From positions 434,001 through 498,000 of the forward strand of contig JACDTU010000017.1 of the NCBI GenBank assembly GCA_022376465.1: a stretch of DNA of 64,000 nucleotides, written 5' to 3'. Positions 32,672 through 44,517 of this stretch are shown in pieces; positions within the stretch are counted from its first letter, which is position 1, and each line of letters starts with the position of its first letter. The DNA is from Cubamyces lactineus. Lineage: Eukaryota > Basidiomycota > Agaricomycetes > Polyporales > Polyporaceae. The position numbers and the translations under genes are program-made. The notes under the pieces were generated by a model. That model saw nothing but the letters and a program-made list of their open reading frames with translations, did not search any database and had not been told where the DNA came from.

Positions 32672-35633
32672 TCACGCCGCAGGCTGGCACCCAGCCGCAG
32701 GTATCGGCGCATCGAGCGCGTCCCACGCGTCCGGGTACGCGCAGCCCGCGATGGGCGCCATCGCCATCGCCTTGTCCTGCGGGTTCGTCCACCCATTCCC
32801 AATCGGCGCAGTGACCGTCACCCCCGGCATCGTGAACGACGGCGGGGCCAACGTCGAGACCGTGCCCGTCGGGGTGTACTGCGGGAGCACCGCCTGTTCC
32901 GCCGCAGGCACGTTCGCGAGTGCGGGCGGCCACGCGAGGTCCGCGGTCGCGTCGGGCGCGACGTTGCCCGCACCCGCGCCCCCGGTCTGCCACGGCTGGA
33001 AGTTCCCGTCGAAGGCGACCAAGTTCGCGCCAAAGTGCTGGCACTTGCCGGATGCGACGCGCGGGTCGGGCGGCATCCAGCCGTTCTGGAGCCCGAGCTG
33101 GTACGACCAGAGCGGCGCGCGGACGCTGTTCGTCGTCGACGACGGCCCGATCTTCCACGTCCAAAAGAACCAGTCGCCGAGCGCGTCCATGCTCGCGAGC
33201 GCGAAGTTGAGCAGGCCCTGCTTCGTCTCGTCTGACCAGTTCGCGTAGTCCTCCCAGTAGGAGCACCCGGGCCCGTATGCGGAGTCTTCGGCCGTGTCGC
33301 CATTCACACCGTTCACGTACAGCCCGCAGTCGTTGATCGCATTGCTGAACTCGCCTGCAATCGTCACGCCGAAGTTTTGGCGGCTGCAGAGGTCGAAGAG
33401 CACGTCAGAAAGCTCGCGATGACAGTGCAGTGACGAACGTACCTGGTGTTCATCACGGGGCCCCACGAGTTACAAGCCAAAAGTGGCCACTGTCCACCGA
33501 GTTCCTGGCCGTTGCCTCCGTCCGCGGTGGTGTTGACCGGGTCGCGGTTAGCCTTGCCATTGAATGCAAAGTACGGGTGCGTATCTGCATGCACTGGTCA
33601 ATCCACAGACTTCGGATGCGGATCAGCGATATTGTCTTACCCAGAGCAATCCTATCAGCACCGGGCAGGAAGTTGGCCCAACCAGCTGGTGTAGCGAACC
33701 CGTCGTGGAAAGCGAGCATAGGGCCATTGCCCGCGCCAGTGCCCGTCACGCCCCTCGCCATTTGGTACGCGTGCCAGTAGCTATTAATCGACCTATATCA
33801 ACTCCTGCGTTCTACCAAGGATGACGTGCGGCGGCAGAGCGAAAGTGATCAACTCACAAAGATTCGACTGGAGGCCGGCCGATCTTGGCCATGAACGGCT
33901 CGTTGATCATGCTGAAGATGACGATGAGGTCCTTCCACTGAGGCTGGCTGATGAACTCGGTGATGATGCGCATATAGTCAAGCGAACGTTCGGCGTTCGC
34001 GATACCCATGGGGCCGTTCATCCAGTTGATCGAGCCGGACTTGCCGGAGTGGTTGAACCCGTTTTGCGAGCCTGGGATCGTGTGCAGGTCGAGGTTCACG
34101 CGGAGACCGTACTTGCGCGCCCACCCGAGCAGTCGTAGGATGTATCTACAGGTGCAGGTCAGCTTGACCCACATTAGGTTAATGTGAATGAAAGATACGT
34201 ACTTCCAGCAGATCTTGGCCAAGAACGGCTCCGCGACTTGCTGGCCATTCCCATCGACGCCGACGTCCTTCCACGCCTCAATAGCCCAGAAGGGAATCTG
34301 GAGGCGGATCCAGTTCAAGCCCGCGCCCGCAATTTCCGCGATGTCCTGCTCTGTGATGAACGTGTTGTAGTGGTCCTCGAGCGCGCTTTCGAGCTGGCCC
34401 TTCTGTGCGAGGAGCGTGCTCAGCGTCCACTCGTCGACCGAGCCCGGGTTCGCTTCGTACAGCGCGGGGACGATGAACGGCTCGAGCACGAACAGCCCGC
34501 CGATGTTCACGCCGTTGATCCGGTCCGCGCCCCATTGCCAGGTCGTGTTGAGTGGTGGCGTCCACGCGTTACACTGTGCGGAGTTGTCGAATGGATCCTC
34601 TGGATTGTTGACCCCTGTGTATGTGCATATATGCGGTCAGTACACCGGTCTACGCGCTTCCCAGATAGTATGCATGCGGTTAGCGTTTCGCGTGCGGAGA
34701 ACATAGCACAGCAAACAGATCAAATGCAGTGCAGGGTTCGCGTACGCCCCTAAAAGCCCCTCAGGATTACGGTATCCCGTGCAACCAATGCAAGCCAGCT
34801 ACAACACAATGCCTGGCCGCAGGCAGGACGCGCCCACGTCCGGAGATTGCATGTCTCTGCTGTGAATGCAGGAAACAGGCGTGGCGAGACGATAATAACG
34901 CGCAGGAGCGATCTCTATATGCTTAAGATGTAATAGCCCAAACGCTTGTGTTCCACGAGTTGTAAACTATTCCCCTTTGTCAGCTCAAGCAGGACGCGCG
35001 TCGAGACGCGCATTCAACCATACGCATACCCTGTCCGTCGCTTATGGTAAACATCGAGAAAATGTACTCACAGAAACCACCAAACGGATTCTTGTACACG
35101 AACGTCGTTCCGTCGTCCATCGTCACGGTGCTACCATCACCTCCAGTGGTTACAGCAGTTTGCACCGGGATCGTCGCGGACGATGTCCCACTTCCCGTGC
35201 CACCGCTTCCATGGCCGTTGGAATTTGAACCCGAAGCTGTACCACCCTTGACTGCGTTGTGTTGGTTTGGCTTCACGACGGTGAAGTAGACGGGGACGAC
35301 GACCGCGACGATGACGATCGCAACGAGCGCCACGCCCGAAGCGAGCAAGATGCGGGGCCGCTTGTACAAGGGTCTGCTAGCAGCATTCCGTGGCGCGTAG
35401 TCTGCAGCATCACCTGCGTAAGTCTCCTTTGCGAGATCTCCTTCGGCAAGAACGTCTGAAGAGCCTGTATGACCGAGAATGGGGGCGTCGTCGCGGGGTG
35501 TCGAGGCGCGCGAGCGGTCGGGTATCGAGCCAGAGAGAGGACGGGGAGGGTCGAGGAAGGGAGAGCTCTGGTCGAACGGCTGAGACTCGTTCAGACCAGG
35601 CTGGTCGAAGGGGTTGTAAGAGGACCTCGACAT
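32672..35633 (-). CDS. Membrane-anchored exo-beta-1,3-glucanase (glycoside hydrolase family 5)
   Basis: Six exons: 35633-35072, 34614-34203, 34145-33858, 33792-33641, 33584-33443, 33383-32672, giving 755 aa. It hydrolyses beta-1,3-glucan chain ends during cell-wall remodelling. Layout: disordered cytosolic N-terminus (1-90) rich in Ser/Pro; a single transmembrane helix (about 95-118, LLASGVALVAIVIVAVVVPV); a Gly/Ser linker (130-165); then the GH5 barrel facing outside, so a type II membrane protein. Catalytic residues are visible: acid/base E407 in MINEPF and nucleophile E530 in IAGEFSN. WIRLQIPFWAIE, NLDLHTIPGSQNG and THPYFAF are further family blocks. A proline/alanine-rich tail of about 100 residues extends past the barrel. 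The first intron is unusually long (457 nt). An in-frame open stretch with a stop lies just upstream of the chosen ATG, so the true N-terminus could be longer. Confidence 0.93.
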
Positions 35634-35654
35634 GGAGCCCCCGTACGTGCGTCG

Positions 35655-35819
35655 TTATGCTTGAGGTGAGGAGAGGTAGCCGTCCGGACGCTGAGCGGCA
35701 AGATAGCTATAAGGGCTCGCGTCGGAGGCAGGGAACGTCGAGGGCGGGCCCGACGAGGGGGCGAGGTGGGAGAAAGAGGGCAAGACGCGAACTCGAGCTC
35801 GGCGAGGAGAGGCGTCCAT
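35655..35819 (-). other. In-frame upstream ORF (54 codons) before the glucanase start
   Basis: From ATG 35819 to TAA at 35655, in the same frame as the glucanase ATG at 35633 and only seven codons before it. The peptide (MDASPRR..., ...SPYSYLAAQRPDGYLSSPQA) has the Ser/Pro/Tyr composition of glucanase cytosolic N-termini. It may be an upstream ORF, or a former part of the protein cut off by a stop codon or a sequence error. Confidence 0.45.
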
Positions 35820-37220
35820 ATACTCGTCCGGCGAAAATGGACAAGTCAATGCCAGCGCGTCCTGCGCCGAGCCCGGCTCTCACATGCCGCTGTACTTGCA
35901 CGGCGAGCCCTGGCCCTTCTCCTTGAGCTAGTTGTCGCAAGGGGGCTGCTATGGGGCCATCTCGTCCTCCTATTATCCGCACCCATGACCACGGCCGAAC
36001 GATCGTGAGCGTTAAGCTTTTCGTCTTACTTGTTGCGTCCATTGGTCGCGTTGGGCTGAGCATTCGCTATAACTATAGCGTTGTATGATGCGCTCATTGC
36101 CGTGGTATCAGCAGAGAACCAGAGACGTAGGTAGATCGCAGACCAGCGTGCAGGAACGGAGACAGAACGCAGGCCCAGGTGAGTGCTTGGCAAATGGCAA
36201 GATGCAGAATCCTTGGCGCTACTCTCACATCGGCTAGGAAAGCCGGTTCGGACACATGCTATATACAGCCAAAGTCATATCCCCTCCTTCTTTCTTCCAC
36301 CCGTCTCGTCGTGTACGTAGCAATACAACCACTATACCGCAAGATATCCGTGAATTTACCAGGTGAATATATACGATAAACTACATTCCGACGATGTTCT
36401 TACAGCCGACACGACTCGAGGGCGCAAGAGAGAGCACTTCAAATTCCGTGCCGAAATTGATCATCGCAGTATGAGCCCTACAGGGCCTACACCGCCAGGC
36501 ACCGGTGCACCGAGGACGTGGAGACGCTGGGTCAGTACTAAGGCTATAGCCAGAAGCAGTTTGGATCTAGCGGGTGTATCCAGCAGGTGATGTAGGATTC
36601 CTTTCTTTCCGAGACTTCGAGTGGTCATCTTGTAACTCAGTACCTAGGCGAACGTACACTATCTCGCCCAAGAACGACCGCAAGATGCAGCTTGGGGTCA
36701 ACAATAGCTATTTGCAACACCAATGGCATAATCACACTAAAGATACATATATGCATGTGTATAGGCATGACCGGACCGACTCATGAAACGCTCAACGTCC
36801 CTATCGTACTGTATACAAAGGTTGTCGCAATCAGGTATACGACAGCCAAGGCGCGTAACGTATACTGGATCATGACGGAATAAGTCAGAAAAGGGGGCTG
36901 GGAGTAGGAGCAATTACGAGAGGAGTAATAAAGGAGGCCTAGGGGAGGGGGTCAACCAAATGCGACCAGTGGGAACACACTGAGGTACTATGGGCTATAC
37001 AAGAAGGGTGAAGGGGAAAGGTAACCGCCAACCGCCAAACGGGGCTAGAAATACACCACACAAGAACAGACGGATGAGAGATGAGGAGATTCACGAGTCC
37101 AGTATGACGCGAGACGGAAGAAACTTGCAGCGGCAAAGCAACCAAGATAGCGACGACGAGCATGCTCACACACAAAAGTAGAGGTAGGAACAACGAGCAC
37201 CGAAACCCGGCGCTGGGCGC
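35820..37220. other. Intergenic, no gene recognised
   Basis: Promoter side of the glucanase and 3' side of the next minus-strand gene. No motif-bearing frame or repeat termini are seen. Confidence 0.5.
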
Positions 37221-39951
37221 TCAGATCACGTACACGTCCTCCTTCTCGATGCTGTACTCCTGCAGCTGTTTGAAGTACTCGATCCGCTCCTGGCGTTTCC
37301 GCGCGCGCTCCTATAAATGCGACCCCGTCAGCTTGCTGTCCAACCCAGGCCTACGGGCCGGACTTGAACTCAAAGCAGGGGTAGCACGCACCTCTTCGTC
37401 TTCAGAATCCCCAGCGCCCTCCGCCGCGCGCTCTTTGCCCTTTCCCCTCCCGTATGTGTTGCCCTGCGACGTCGACCGCCCGCGCTTGCTCGCAGGACGC
37501 CCGTTCGCGCTTGTGAGGGCAGCAGCCCGTCCCCGCCCGCGACTTCGTCCAGAGCTCGCGCCGCGTACTGCAGTCTTCGCCCTCTTGGCCTTCGGCGGCG
37601 ACATGTCGCTATCCGTGTCCTCCTCGCTCTCCGACTCCTCATCAGGTTCAACGCGCGCTTTGCCCTTGCCCTTCCCGTTCACGGCAGCTCTTCCTGCGCC
37701 TGCGCCTCCCCGTCCTCGCCCGCGTCCACGTCCTCTTCCACGGCCTCCATTCGCGGCAGCGTTCCCAGCACGTGCTTTCGAGCGTTTCGGAAGCAAGCTC
37801 TCGAGCCTGCGCACAGCGGCGCGAGGATCCGAATCTTCTTCTTCGCTCCTCTGCGCCGCCTGTACGCGGGTGCGTTTCCGCCCTGCGACCTTCGGACTCT
37901 GTTCTTGCTCCTGTCCCTGCTCTACCTCCACATCATGCTCACCCTCGACCTCGATAGGTGCTAGCGGTCGACGCGCACCAGACGGCCCTGCCTGAGGCTG
38001 AGCCCCGTGTACTGCGCTGGAACGCACCGCGCGCACAGGCTTCACAGGGGAGGGCGAGTCGTTCAAGCGCCCGACAGACTTGGCGGTAAGCGGCGAGTCC
38101 GAGAAGCCGTCGCTCGAGAACTGGGGCGTCGGCAGCGGCGTGCGCTTGTGTGCGCTCCGGTGCTTGTGTGGGGTGCGCAGCGCGTGCGTCGGACTCGCGG
38201 AGGACGAGGAGGGCGCGCGCAGGAGCTCGGCGTACCCTTTCTTTGCGGATGCGGCGAGCAGAGGGGGGAGAGGGGGGACATCGTCGTCGTCGCTGTCTGG
38301 TTGTTCCATGGGTAGCTGTTGCTGGGGGTCGACGTTATCGCCGTCTTCGGAGAGATCGAGGGACGGGTCGCGTTCCTTTGAGTTCCCGCTCGCAAGATGC
38401 GGGGGCTGTAGGTTCTCTTTGTCCTCGTCGAGGTCGTAGTCCGGCGTAGGCACGTTCTCCTTGTCCCCATCTCCGTTCTCGTCCCCATCGTCTCCTCCCA
38501 CGAGCTCGTCCTCTACATATTTGATCTCCTGCGAATGTCTCGACTGCCCAGGACGCACAGGGTCAATGTCGAGATACAAATCGTCGATATTGTGATCATC
38601 GTCCGATGGCAGAGGGGTCGGGAGATGTTCAGGAATGCGAACGTCTGAGGACGGCGCGTCATCTACGGCAATTGTCCCGAGTGGCGCGCGCGCACCTCCA
38701 GCAGGTCGAGTATTAGGAGGCTGAATACCAGCTCGCCGTTCACGCATAGCCTTGACCTTCCGCTCTGCAGCGAGCAGGCCAAACGGATCATCATCGCTCA
38801 CGTCCTCCTGCGGTGCATACATCGCCCCGCCACGAGGTTCAACTTCAACATTCTCGTCATAGTCTCTCCGTGGCGGAGGGAGCATCATACGAGAGCTGCC
38901 TGCAACCGGTTCCTGCGGGGGCGGCGAAGGAGGTGGCGGCGAGGATGGAGGGAGCGGAGAATACGCCCTCGACACGCCATTATTCCACTTCCGAATGCTG
39001 CTCTCGTGCCGTCCGCGCACAGGCAGCGCCGGCAGCGGCGAAAAGTGCTGCTGAAAGTGCTGCTCGAGCCGCCCGCCCAACGGCGTTGACTCGACAGGGA
39101 TAGGGGCCCGGATGATGCGGGCAGGTGAAGGGGTATCCAGGATTGCTTCAATCGCGTCCGACGCGGAGCTGTCTTCTTCCGCGACGGGGATGCTGTCTGG
39201 AGTGCTGTACCGCTGCGGTTCGGGAGGTGCAGCGGGGGCGAGGGGTGCGCGTTGATGAGTGTGAACGGCCTTTGGTTGTCGTCCTGCTGTAGGTGATTCT
39301 GGGGTTGGAATATGACGAAGTTGAACACTGGGACCAGCCGCATCGGGTTCGTGCTGTGCAGTCGCCGCGGGTGGGTCTTCTGGTGCATTGGTCTCCGGAG
39401 CTGGCGGATTGTCCTCAGGCGGTTGATTACGCTCTTCGGCTGCGGGAACTCTAGCATCGTCTTCAGGCTCTTCAGGGAGTTCGCTCTCGGCGGGACGCGC
39501 TACATAACATCGCAATGAAGAGGTGCCACACGCATGGACACCACTAGAGCACTCACAACGGCCGTTCTGCTTCTTGCTAGCAGCTCCCGCCTTCTTTCCC
39601 CTCCCACTCTTAGTTGCAGCAGTCGTACGCGCTTCACGTTTGGGTGCCGATTCCGGTCGTGCAGACTCTCGCGTCTTACGGCTCTTTGGCACATCTTCAA
39701 CTACCACAAGACGCGTCTATTAGCGTTCCACACGAGCAGTCACACTCCATCAACTCACCAAGATAGTCCGTATCCATCCCATCTCCACCGTCCTCATCGC
39801 GCGACCTGCCCTTCCCCGCGCGGCGCAGCCTCGCCTTGATCTCCACGACCGGGACGAGGTTCGGTTTCGCAGACGCGCGTGTTTCTCGAGGCTTCTGCGG
39901 GGTGTTGACTGGCGTCTTGTCTTGTAGCACGGGCCTGCGCCGCGTGCGCAT
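37221..39951 (-). CDS. Large disordered nuclear-type protein with two KEN boxes (unknown family)
   Basis: Four exons: 39951-39759, 39700-39557, 39499-37392, 37310-37221, giving 844 aa. The whole chain is low-complexity: basic N-terminus (MRTRRRP, KSGRGKK), Pro/Ser-rich middle with many SP/TP sites, acidic runs (DDDD, GDENGDGDKEN) and a basic Arg/Gly-rich region (GRGRGRGRGRG). Only the last 29 residues look folded or conserved (RQERIEYFKQLQEYSIEKEDVYVI). Two KEN motifs occur at K459 and K473 (DKENV, DKENL). KEN boxes are degrons read by the anaphase-promoting complex; with SP/TP sites they suggest, but do not prove, a cell-cycle-regulated chromatin or mitotic protein. The second intron (39556-39500) is 57 nt, in frame and stop-free, so retention adds 19 codons. 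No enzyme domain is seen. Confidence 0.75.
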
Positions 39952-40256
39952 GGTGAATGAATGAGATGGGCGAGATGGATGTCGAAGGTGATGGTGGCTA
40001 AAGTCTAAGTCGCAGGTGCGGGTGCGCGACATCACCCTGCGCGCCAAACATGGAGCGTGACGCTCCGTACCCGTGACCCAGGAGTCACACTTTAGCAAAT
40101 CCATCCAATCAAGCTCTCAGTAAAAATGTAGTTTTTCCTCCACATGAAGCACCTGTCTGATCGTATATCAATTCAACTCAACACTAAATACAAGAGCAAG
40201 GACTCAATCCAATGCGATAAAGTGTATCAACAAAACTTCAGAAGTTAAGCAGTCAA

Positions 40257-40328
40257 TGCCCCCAGGCTGGATTGAACAACCGACCTCACCATTACGAGTG
40301 GCGCGCTCTACCACTGAGCTATAGGGGC
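40257..40328 (-). tRNA. tRNA-Thr (anticodon CGT), copy 2
   Basis: All 72 nt are identical to the copy at 16200-16271, with the same orientation, anticodon CGT and discriminator A. Flanks differ, so this is not a recent segmental duplication of any length. Confidence 0.95.
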
Positions 40329-43300
40329 TATGAGGCAATCAAATGCTTCAATTGTATTGCTTACATTCAATGTAAACAAGTTTGTTACTAACCGTATCCC
40401 TACATGTAGGTTCTGGTGGGGACGACACCCTGCGACTGAGCCTACCAGTGACTCAGTAAACTACCAAGTATACCATCTCAACCACTTACGTCGAGCTGCT
40501 TTCCCCAGCTGCTGTACGGTATGTGCACTGAGACTGCAAACGGGCGGACGCATACAACCCTTCAGCGTTCAGACCGCAGCCTCCATTTGCCCAAACTGCA
40601 AAGTCAAATCACGATGTGCCAGCTGCTATGGGATGTCCCGGATCTGCAGTTCATAACCCTCCGGCCTATTCCCGGACGTGACCCGCAACATATAGTAGAG
40701 GAGGACATCCGGACGACGAAATTAAGCACCCTGATCCCTGGATATCCGGATATCTGACTGAACGAACCTGAGAATCCGGATACGCTGACCCCGGATCGCC
40801 TCTGGGCGCTCCTGGCCCTAGACAGTGGAGTCCGAAGCAGTGTATTCGAAGAATGAGTTTCGAACGCTGCGCGCGGTGTGCGCAGTGCAGGATATCTGCA
40901 GGTTGCGGAACGCTGTGAGCAGTGAGCAGTGAGCACCGAGGAAGCGCCGCGTGTGTTTTAATTGACTTCCACCCTAGAAGGCAGCTAGAAGATCGCACGA
41001 GACAAAAAGCGACAGTGATTTCGGGGAGCGGACGCCTGATGTGGCATGTCGGACCTTGGACCTCGAAGACATACCGGTTCACGATTCACGAATCGCCATG
41101 ATTGCATCGATGGACCGGCAGTTCAACGTCGATGTGGACTGAATGGGACCCATGACCATGACTTGCCTGTATCGCCAAAATTCTGCGCTAGTCCTAATCG
41201 TGCATCAGGCATCTAGCGGCAAGCGTACACCACGAACGGCTTCGAGCCCGATGTAGAAACTCCTAAGAGAACAGCTTGAGAGTGTACGGACGTGGTGGTA
41301 CAGGTGCTAGTGCTACAGCAAGCGCTATGGGCGCCAAGTAGTATTATAACCTTGTGGAGGCCACGTGTTGTGGCGGAAGTTTCTGCGGAGGCGACTCTGA
41401 GTCTTTGTCGCTGTCATCTTCCTGTTTACGGCTACTGTCGACCAGAACTCCTCAAGTCTCAAGCCGAGCGGGTATTTGCTACGCGACGATCCCAACCCAG
41501 CGCAACTCGTGTTTTGGCAACAATTCCTTTGTTTCTTCTAGGATCGTCTACTAAGAGGATCCATCACACCAGTGTTTCGGCAGGCAGCCCCCATCCAGCA
41601 TCTTCGTACATCCTCATGACAAACCACGAACCGAATAGTCCATACCACGCTCCTCAACCACGCCGAATTTGAGCATAGTACTCGCATGTCGCCGTGCCCA
41701 GTCATCGTGACGTGGATCCGGTCTGCATCCAGCCGGGCTCCCGCTCCTCCTCCTGCCCAGCGCGGCACCTGCGAGCCAAGGGACCGTCTGCCGCACGACG
41801 CGCGCGACGTGAGCTCCAGACCCTAGTGCGCCTTCCTGACCTTCTGTCCTTCTTGACTTTGATATATTTCGCGCTGGGGGGGGCTTCGGCGCGGGGGGAC
41901 GTTCCCAAGCTACCATATCGCTCGAGCGTCGCTCCGTGCATCACGTCAAGGCTGGGAGGCGCGAGCCTCGTGGTGGACGTCGGAAGCCCTGCGCGTGCGA
42001 AGGCGGTGGCGTCTGCCGGGCTGCGTTCCCACAGGCCCGTGCTCGCTGGCGCGTGCGTGTTGTGTGGTGCGTGCCCGAGGGAGAGGAGCAGTTCGAGGCG
42101 CTGACGTGCATGGCCGCGTGAAGCTCACGGGAGAAGCTCGCCCTCGCTATTTTCGGTGCGTACGGTCTCTACTTTCGGTCCGTGCCGCTTACCGCTACGC
42201 CATGATGACGGGCGCGTGTGTAGCGCGGTCCGCTCATGCCTCAAGCAGCTCGTCTTTGACCCTCGCTTTCTACTGGCTCTCCTCCCCAGCGCACTGCTAG
42301 GCGCCCCGGCTCCGTTCGACACAGCCAGCCCTGTCTCGTCTTTACGTGGCCGCTGCCCGGCATCTGCGCCTGCATCTGTCTGCTGTGGACTCCTCACCCT
42401 ATCTCTGACACGCGTCGCGTCAGCTGCGACTCTAGCTAGAAGCCGTGGCGTACTCATGCGCGCACGCACCGCTGCTGCATCTATGCGCGACCGCCCGAGA
42501 ACACACGCCGTGCTCGCTCGCTCGCTGGGCAATCTATCCTTATACGCGCTCTCCACCGACGCACCTCTTCTGTTCGCTTTGCTGGGGCGTCTGGGTGCCG
42601 CACAAGATCTATCTCCGTTGACGCGTCCACCCTGTGCACATCGCCCTTCCCTCTGTTACACGCGTCTACCACGTTTCCGTACAGTTAGAGTGCCATCTAG
42701 CCAGTGCATACTAGCTCTCCATCACTCCAAGACGTTCGGACGAAGCCTTGTGGACATGCCACGCTCCGAGATATCTGCGAATATCATTGACTTGCCATAC
42801 CGGACCAGACGTCCAAGGTTCTGTTCGGCGGGCAAGATCGCCTGGGTGCTGAAGCCTGAAGCCCGAGGGTGCGACATGGAGTACGCATTACACCCACGGC
42901 ACCCCGAGCTCCTCTTCCACCGCCTTCTACCAACGCGCCTTCCAAACCCGGAATCACGGTGCAAAGTCCCCACTTTGCACGACCCGTTTCCCTCAACCGC
43001 TAGCCATCGCACCTCAAAATCCACATACACGCTTCGCCGCGCGCGTGGCGCCGGCTTCGCGCAGCGGGGGTGTGCAAAGAGTTTAATGTTCGCGGCGGAC
43101 GCGCCGTTAGGCCGCCCATGTACCATGCATCACGTCCAGCTGCGACGGGCCGAACCCTCTCGTCTGCCAGCCCCCGGGTGCTCGACCACTAGCGAGCTGG
43201 TACCCTTGACGACAATCAAGCCCGCGCGCATCCCGCCGCTGCACATCCCCCACTCATCCTCCCCGCGGTGTGGTCTATGTGGTTTCTGTGGTTTTCCGTG

Positions 43301-43560
43301 GGTTCTGTGGGTTCTGCGGTCTGCGGCCGCGGGGGTGCTGGAGACTCGCTCGCCCGCCGTACGCCCGCTGCCCCGGATCCATCTCGCCATCGATCGCCGT
43401 TCTTGCGATGATGGCCCTGCACGACGACGCGAACGAAGGGCAGGGCCCAGCGCGCACACACTGGTAGTCCTGGGCTGGCTGACGTCGACGTCTTTGGGCG
43501 GCTTGCTTACCCGATGCGGCTTCTGTTCTTTGCATCTCTCGATACGCGGCTCGCAGCCTG
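40329..43560. other. No supported gene
   Basis: GC-rich stretch with long chance frames on both strands, including a 470-codon plus-strand frame (42156-43568). It is Arg/Ser/Pro/Ala-rich, overlaps open minus-strand frames and has no domain. Near 40725-40790 several ATCCGGATA-type words recur. Nothing else can be supported. Confidence 0.4.
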
Positions 43561-44314
43561 AGGCCTGAGAGAGAGAGAAAAGAGAAAGAGAGAGGGAGAC
43601 GCCTTCCCCCCGGCCCGTGCGATAGCTGCCGGCCCCGCGGATTCGGATTCGGGTTCGGGTGCATCAGGCAGGAGGATGGACGCCGTCCTTGAGCTTGGTC
43701 CCCTCTGCTATTCTCGCTCTCGCTCTCGCCCTGCTGCGTCCCTCAGAGGCCTCTACCCTCCTCTCGGCAAGTCTTTCCTCCCTCGATGGGTTTCCCGAGC
43801 TCTTCTCCCTTCCGCTTCTGTTCACTGTATTCCCGAAGATGATTTCACTCATCACAATCCAGAGTCATTTGCTGCACCCGCTTCGCATCTCACACATCGT
43901 ACTTCGAGCTTCGCGCCGCTCAGACTCGGCCTTTCAGACGCTACGAGGCACCGGTGTCTTGATGCCGGCGCTGTTCCTTGTAATCCCTCTCTTCCGCCTC
44001 AGCCTCCGCCTCCGCCCTCGCCTCCCCCAGCGCCCTTTTCACTTTCCCTGCCGTTTCAACTTTCGCCTACCGAGCGAGCTCAGCCGTGACGTCTCTCCAC
44101 CCGTCTTCTCAGCATGCCGTCGTACCGAGCCGTACCTCGCGCTCCGTGCCGCATGGCTCGCAACCTCCTGCCTCCCACACTGTCGCTGTCGTCTCGGGCT
44201 GGAGAACTGTGTCAACTGTGATAGCTGTGATAAGTGCGATGACTGTGATGTCGTCTTATCGTCCCATCGTCTTGTCGCCCCGACTGGGAGGACTTCGGAG
44301 CTGCGCATCGACGT

Positions 44315-44359
44315 CACGCACGGGCGCACGGGCGCACGAACACACGAACGCACGAACGC
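44315..44359. repeat. Tandem GCACGGGC / GCACGAAC short repeat
   Basis: Imperfect 8-bp units CGCACGGG and CGCACGAA repeat five to six times. Direct observation; possibly replication slippage. Confidence 0.7.
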
Positions 44360-44410
44360 TCTCCCTGCTCGCTCGCGCCCGCGCCCTCCTTGACACAGGT
44401 CCGCCCCTCG

Positions 44411-44434
44411 CGATACGACGATACGACGATACGA
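44411..44434. repeat. Three copies of the 8-mer CGATACGA
   Basis: Perfect triple tandem repeat, 50 bp from the preceding array and 35 bp before the next one. Confidence 0.8.
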
Positions 44435-44466
44435 CGCGCGCCGCAGGATCTCGGAGTGGACAGCTG

Positions 44467-44517
44467 CACATGCATACATGCGTACTTGCATACATTCATG
44501 CATTCATGCATGCATGA
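44467..44517. repeat. ATGCAT/CATACAT alternating purine-pyrimidine tract
   Basis: About 50 bp of nearly alternating purine/pyrimidine made of CATG, CATA and CATT words, including ATGCATGCAT. It is able to form hairpins or Z-like DNA. Confidence 0.6.

Noticed and set aside
42156..43568. 470-codon plus-strand open frame
   Set aside because: Composition is Arg/Ser/Pro/Ala-rich with scattered Cys and Trp, no domain or signal, and long open frames also exist on the other strand. In GC-rich DNA stop codons are rare, so such frames arise by chance.
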